The notes under the pieces: generated by a model
Seen by the model: only the letters and a program-made list of their open reading frames with translations
Told to the model about the DNA's origin: nothing
The model's database searches: none
Assembly: GCA_021781255.1 (NCBI GenBank)
Contig: JAJXXG010001133.1
Coordinates: 1-15,830 of the forward strand
Direction: 5' to 3'
Length of the DNA stretch: 15,830 nt
DNA from: Acidobacteriota bacterium
GTDB lineage: Bacteria > Acidobacteriota > Terriglobia > Terriglobales > Acidobacteriaceae
Made by a program: the position numbers and the translations under genes
Shown: piece after piece, positions 13,848-15,830 of the stretch
Numbering within the stretch: the stretch's first letter is position 1
Layout of the letters: the number at the start of each line of letters is the position of its first letter

Positions 13848-15800
13848 ATGAACTCTTCCCCCGCGATGGAATCCCTGTCACCACACCGGCCTGCGCAGCG
13901 CAGGCATGCACGCTCCGCAGCCGGCCGGCTGGCTCTCCTGCTTTGCCTTGTTCCCGTCGTTTTGCTCGCAGGCTGCGGCTTCTGGATCAACACCGGAGTC
14001 AATCCCTACGGTCCGCCCACCAGCGGCCCACCCACTGCCTCGCAGAGCGGCTCCGTCACCATCTCGCCGGAGTATGTAGTCCTTGCCCCAGGGCAGAAGT
14101 TCCAGTTCACCGCCACCTCCACCAGCGGCGGCCAAATCGAGTGGATGGTGAACGGCAAGGTCGGCGGCAGCTCGGCCGACGGCACTATTGACACCTCCGG
14201 CAACTACATCGCACCCACCTTCATCCCCGTCAGCCAGAACGTGACCGTGACTGCGGCGCTCGTCTCCTCGCCCCTGCAGAACTACGCCACCGCCGTGGCG
14301 GCCATCATCCTGCCCGGGGTCATCTCCTGCCCCGGCACCACCGGCAATCCCCAGGTTGCGCTTGAGTCCATCTACCTGCCCGCGCCCGGCAAGGTCTCCG
14401 TGCAGTTCGGCAAGACCACGAACTACGGGCTGAACACCTGGCAGGTCGCCACGCCCACAGCCAACGGCGGACAGGTGCAGATCTACGTCGCTGGTATGCT
14501 CGGCAACTCCACCTACCACATGCGCGCCCAGGTCGTGCTCAACAACGGCGCCACCTTCAACGACGCCGACCAGACCTGCCAGACCGGAACGCCGCCCGCC
14601 ACCGCGACTGTCCAAGCCAGCACCACCAGCGGCGGCACGCCTCAGCCCGGCATCGAGCTGTGGAACACCGTCGTCCCCGGCAACGTGGCCCAGGCCTACG
14701 CCACCGATCTGAACGGCAACGTCATCTGGACCTACACCTACTCCGCCTCGTCGGTTGATATCATTCAGGGCGTCCAGATGCTGCCCAACGGCCACCTGCT
14801 GATGCTCGTCTCCTATCTCTCCTCGCTCACCGTCAAGGGCACCTTCAACCTCTACGACGAGGTGCGCGAAGTCGATCTGGCGGGCAACACCATCCGCACC
14901 ATCACCATGGACTCCCTCAACCAGAAGCTCGCCGCCTCAAACCTGCGCGATGCCCAGGGCAACAGTTACCAGTTCAAAAACTTCCACCACAGTGTCCTGA
15001 TCCTGCCCAACGGCCATCTGGTGCTGTTGGCGGACTACTCCAGGCCCTACACCAACCTGCCCGGCTACCCCGGCACCACCAACGTCCTCGGCGACGCGCT
15101 CGTCGACGTCGACCAGAACGGCAATCCCGACTGGGTGTGGAATACCTTCGATCACCTCGACGTCAATCGCCACCCCATGAACTTCCCCGACTGGACTCAC
15201 TCCAACGACATGCTCTACTCCAGCGACGACCACAACGTGCTGCTCTCCATGCGCCACCAGAACTGGGTCATCAAGATCGAGTTCCTCGACGGCAAGGGCT
15301 CCGGTCGCGTGATGTGGCGCCTCGGCGAGGGTGGTGACTTCAAGCTGGTCGGCGCCACCGATCCCACAGACTGGTTCTATGCGCAGCACGGCATGAGCTA
15401 CTTCACGCCCAACACCACCGGCGTCTTCCGCCTTGGCCAGATGGATAACGGCAATGACCGCATCTTCCCCACCGGTCAGGTCTTCTGCAAGCCCATGTCC
15501 GCTCCAACCGCCAGTTGCTACTCCACCATGCCCCTGCTGGAGCTGAACGAGTCCAACATGACGGCCACCATGATTACCCACTACATCCCGTCCGACACCT
15601 ACTACAGCTTCTTCGGCGGCAACGCTGAGGTGGAAAAGAACGGCGACATCCACGTTGACTTCTGCGCCCCCACCCCCGGCGCCATCGTGCAGGAGTTGGA
15701 CTCGCAGGGCTCGCACATCATCTGGCAGGGCACCACGGCCAACGCATACCAGTTCCACGCCTACCGCTGGCCCAGCCTCTATCCCGGCGTGCAGTGGTAA
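13848..15800 (+). CDS. Arylsulfotransferase (ASST) family lipoprotein with N-terminal Ig-like domain
   Basis: A 650-residue exported protein. Basic residues up to Arg27 precede a hydrophobic core and the lipobox LLAGC, giving lipidated Cys43. Residues about 66-155 form a bacterial Ig-like domain (VTISPEYVVLAPGQKFQFTA, IEWMVNG, GTIDTSGNYIAP, VTVTAA). Residues about 160-248 form a second beta domain with Cys161 and Cys244. From about 265 to the end is a beta-propeller of ASST type, with blade motifs LPNGHLLML and LPNGHLVLL. The catalytic set appears intact: His380/381 (NFHHSVLILPNGH), His451 (DWTHSND), Arg469 (LLSMRHQ) and His514 (AQHGM). The 18-residue interval between His451 and Arg469 equals that of E. 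coli ASST as I recall it. Such enzymes move sulfate from a phenolic sulfate ester to another phenol, without PAPS. The ATG at 13848 lacks a clear ribosome binding site; an ATG at 13866 is an alternative. No Dsb partner genes are nearby. It could be an ASST-like protein with another role. Confidence 0.88.
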   Translation: MNSSPAMESLSPHRPAQRRHARSAAGRLALLLCLVPVVLLAGCGFWINTGVNPYGPPTSGPPTASQSGSVTISPEYVVLAPGQKFQFTATSTSGGQIEWMVNGKVGGSSADGTIDTSGNYIAPTFIPVSQNVTVTAALVSSPLQNYATAVAAIILPGVISCPGTTGNPQVALESIYLPAPGKVSVQFGKTTNYGLNTWQVATPTANGGQVQIYVAGMLGNSTYHMRAQVVLNNGATFNDADQTCQTGTPPATATVQASTTSGGTPQPGIELWNTVVPGNVAQAYATDLNGNVIWTYTYSASSVDIIQGVQMLPNGHLLMLVSYLSSLTVKGTFNLYDEVREVDLAGNTIRTITMDSLNQKLAASNLRDAQGNSYQFKNFHHSVLILPNGHLVLLADYSRPYTNLPGYPGTTNVLGDALVDVDQNGNPDWVWNTFDHLDVNRHPMNFPDWTHSNDMLYSSDDHNVLLSMRHQNWVIKIEFLDGKGSGRVMWRLGEGGDFKLVGATDPTDWFYAQHGMSYFTPNTTGVFRLGQMDNGNDRIFPTGQVFCKPMSAPTASCYSTMPLLELNESNMTATMITHYIPSDTYYSFFGGNAEVEKNGDIHVDFCAPTPGAIVQELDSQGSHIIWQGTTANAYQFHAYRWPSLYPGVQW

Positions 15801-15830
15801 GCCGCCGCGCAGTGCAACAGGAAGGCCCGG

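Noticed and set aside
12931..13911. 326-codon minus-strand open frame opposite aroDE
   Set aside because: It mirrors the AroE half, where every active-site residue is conserved on the plus strand; this frame shows no motif of its own.

Overview
The window looks like an ordinary chromosomal stretch from a high-GC Gram-negative bacterium, most likely an acidobacterium of the Terriglobus/Acidobacterium/Granulicella group (class Terriglobia). This is inferred from gene content: a fused aroD-aroE gene, an ECF sigma / zinc anti-sigma / DUF3106 trio, a lipoprotein arylsulfotransferase with an acidobacterial-style Ig-like N-terminus, strong GC3 bias, and long stop-free antisense frames typical of such DNA. 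No database search was possible. I see no insertion sequence, phage gene, CRISPR array or recognisable defence cassette.

Layout. Positions 1-477 (minus) hold the N-terminal part of elongation factor P, cut by the left edge. It is divergent from an EamA-like membrane protein (651-1598, plus). Next, on the minus strand and read right to left, comes a compact envelope-stress style operon: ECF sigma factor (3936 to 3265), zinc-type transmembrane anti-sigma factor (3221 to 2727) and a secreted Gln/Tyr/Arg-rich DUF3106 protein (2668 to 1736), closed by a hairpin-plus-U terminator at 1683-1713. A tRNA-Val(CAC) (4322-4396) precedes a Gfo/Idh/MocA oxidoreductase (4492-5502). A perfect 12-bp bidirectional terminator separates this from a convergent dolichyl-phosphate-glucosyltransferase-like GT2 enzyme (6339 to 5581). 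An HU-family protein (6547-6846) diverges from GT2, and its upstream region carries competing 7-bp stems.

The right half begins with minus-strand genes: an M3 metallopeptidase (11993 to 9987), an SDR oxidoreductase (9945 to 9148) and an exported DUF1080 protein (9087 to 8329), spaced 41 and 60 bp apart and possibly one transcript. After a structured non-coding gap comes a PgeF/YfiH laccase-domain protein (7845 to 6928). Divergent from the peptidase is the bifunctional 3-dehydroquinate dehydratase/shikimate dehydrogenase gene (12112-13695), then an arylsulfotransferase lipoprotein (13848-15800).

Functionally the window mixes housekeeping (translation, nucleoid, aromatic amino acid synthesis, peptide turnover) with envelope functions (sigma/anti-sigma, secreted DUF3106, DUF1080, arylsulfotransferase). 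Nothing stands out as a wholly new system. The points most worth a second look are the asparagine at the EF-P tip, the Q/Y/R-rich secreted partner of the sigma operon, the alternative stems before HU, two genes with -10-like boxes placed as in leaderless transcripts, a 7-bp dyad directly before aroDE, and the hairpin cluster at 8044-8154.
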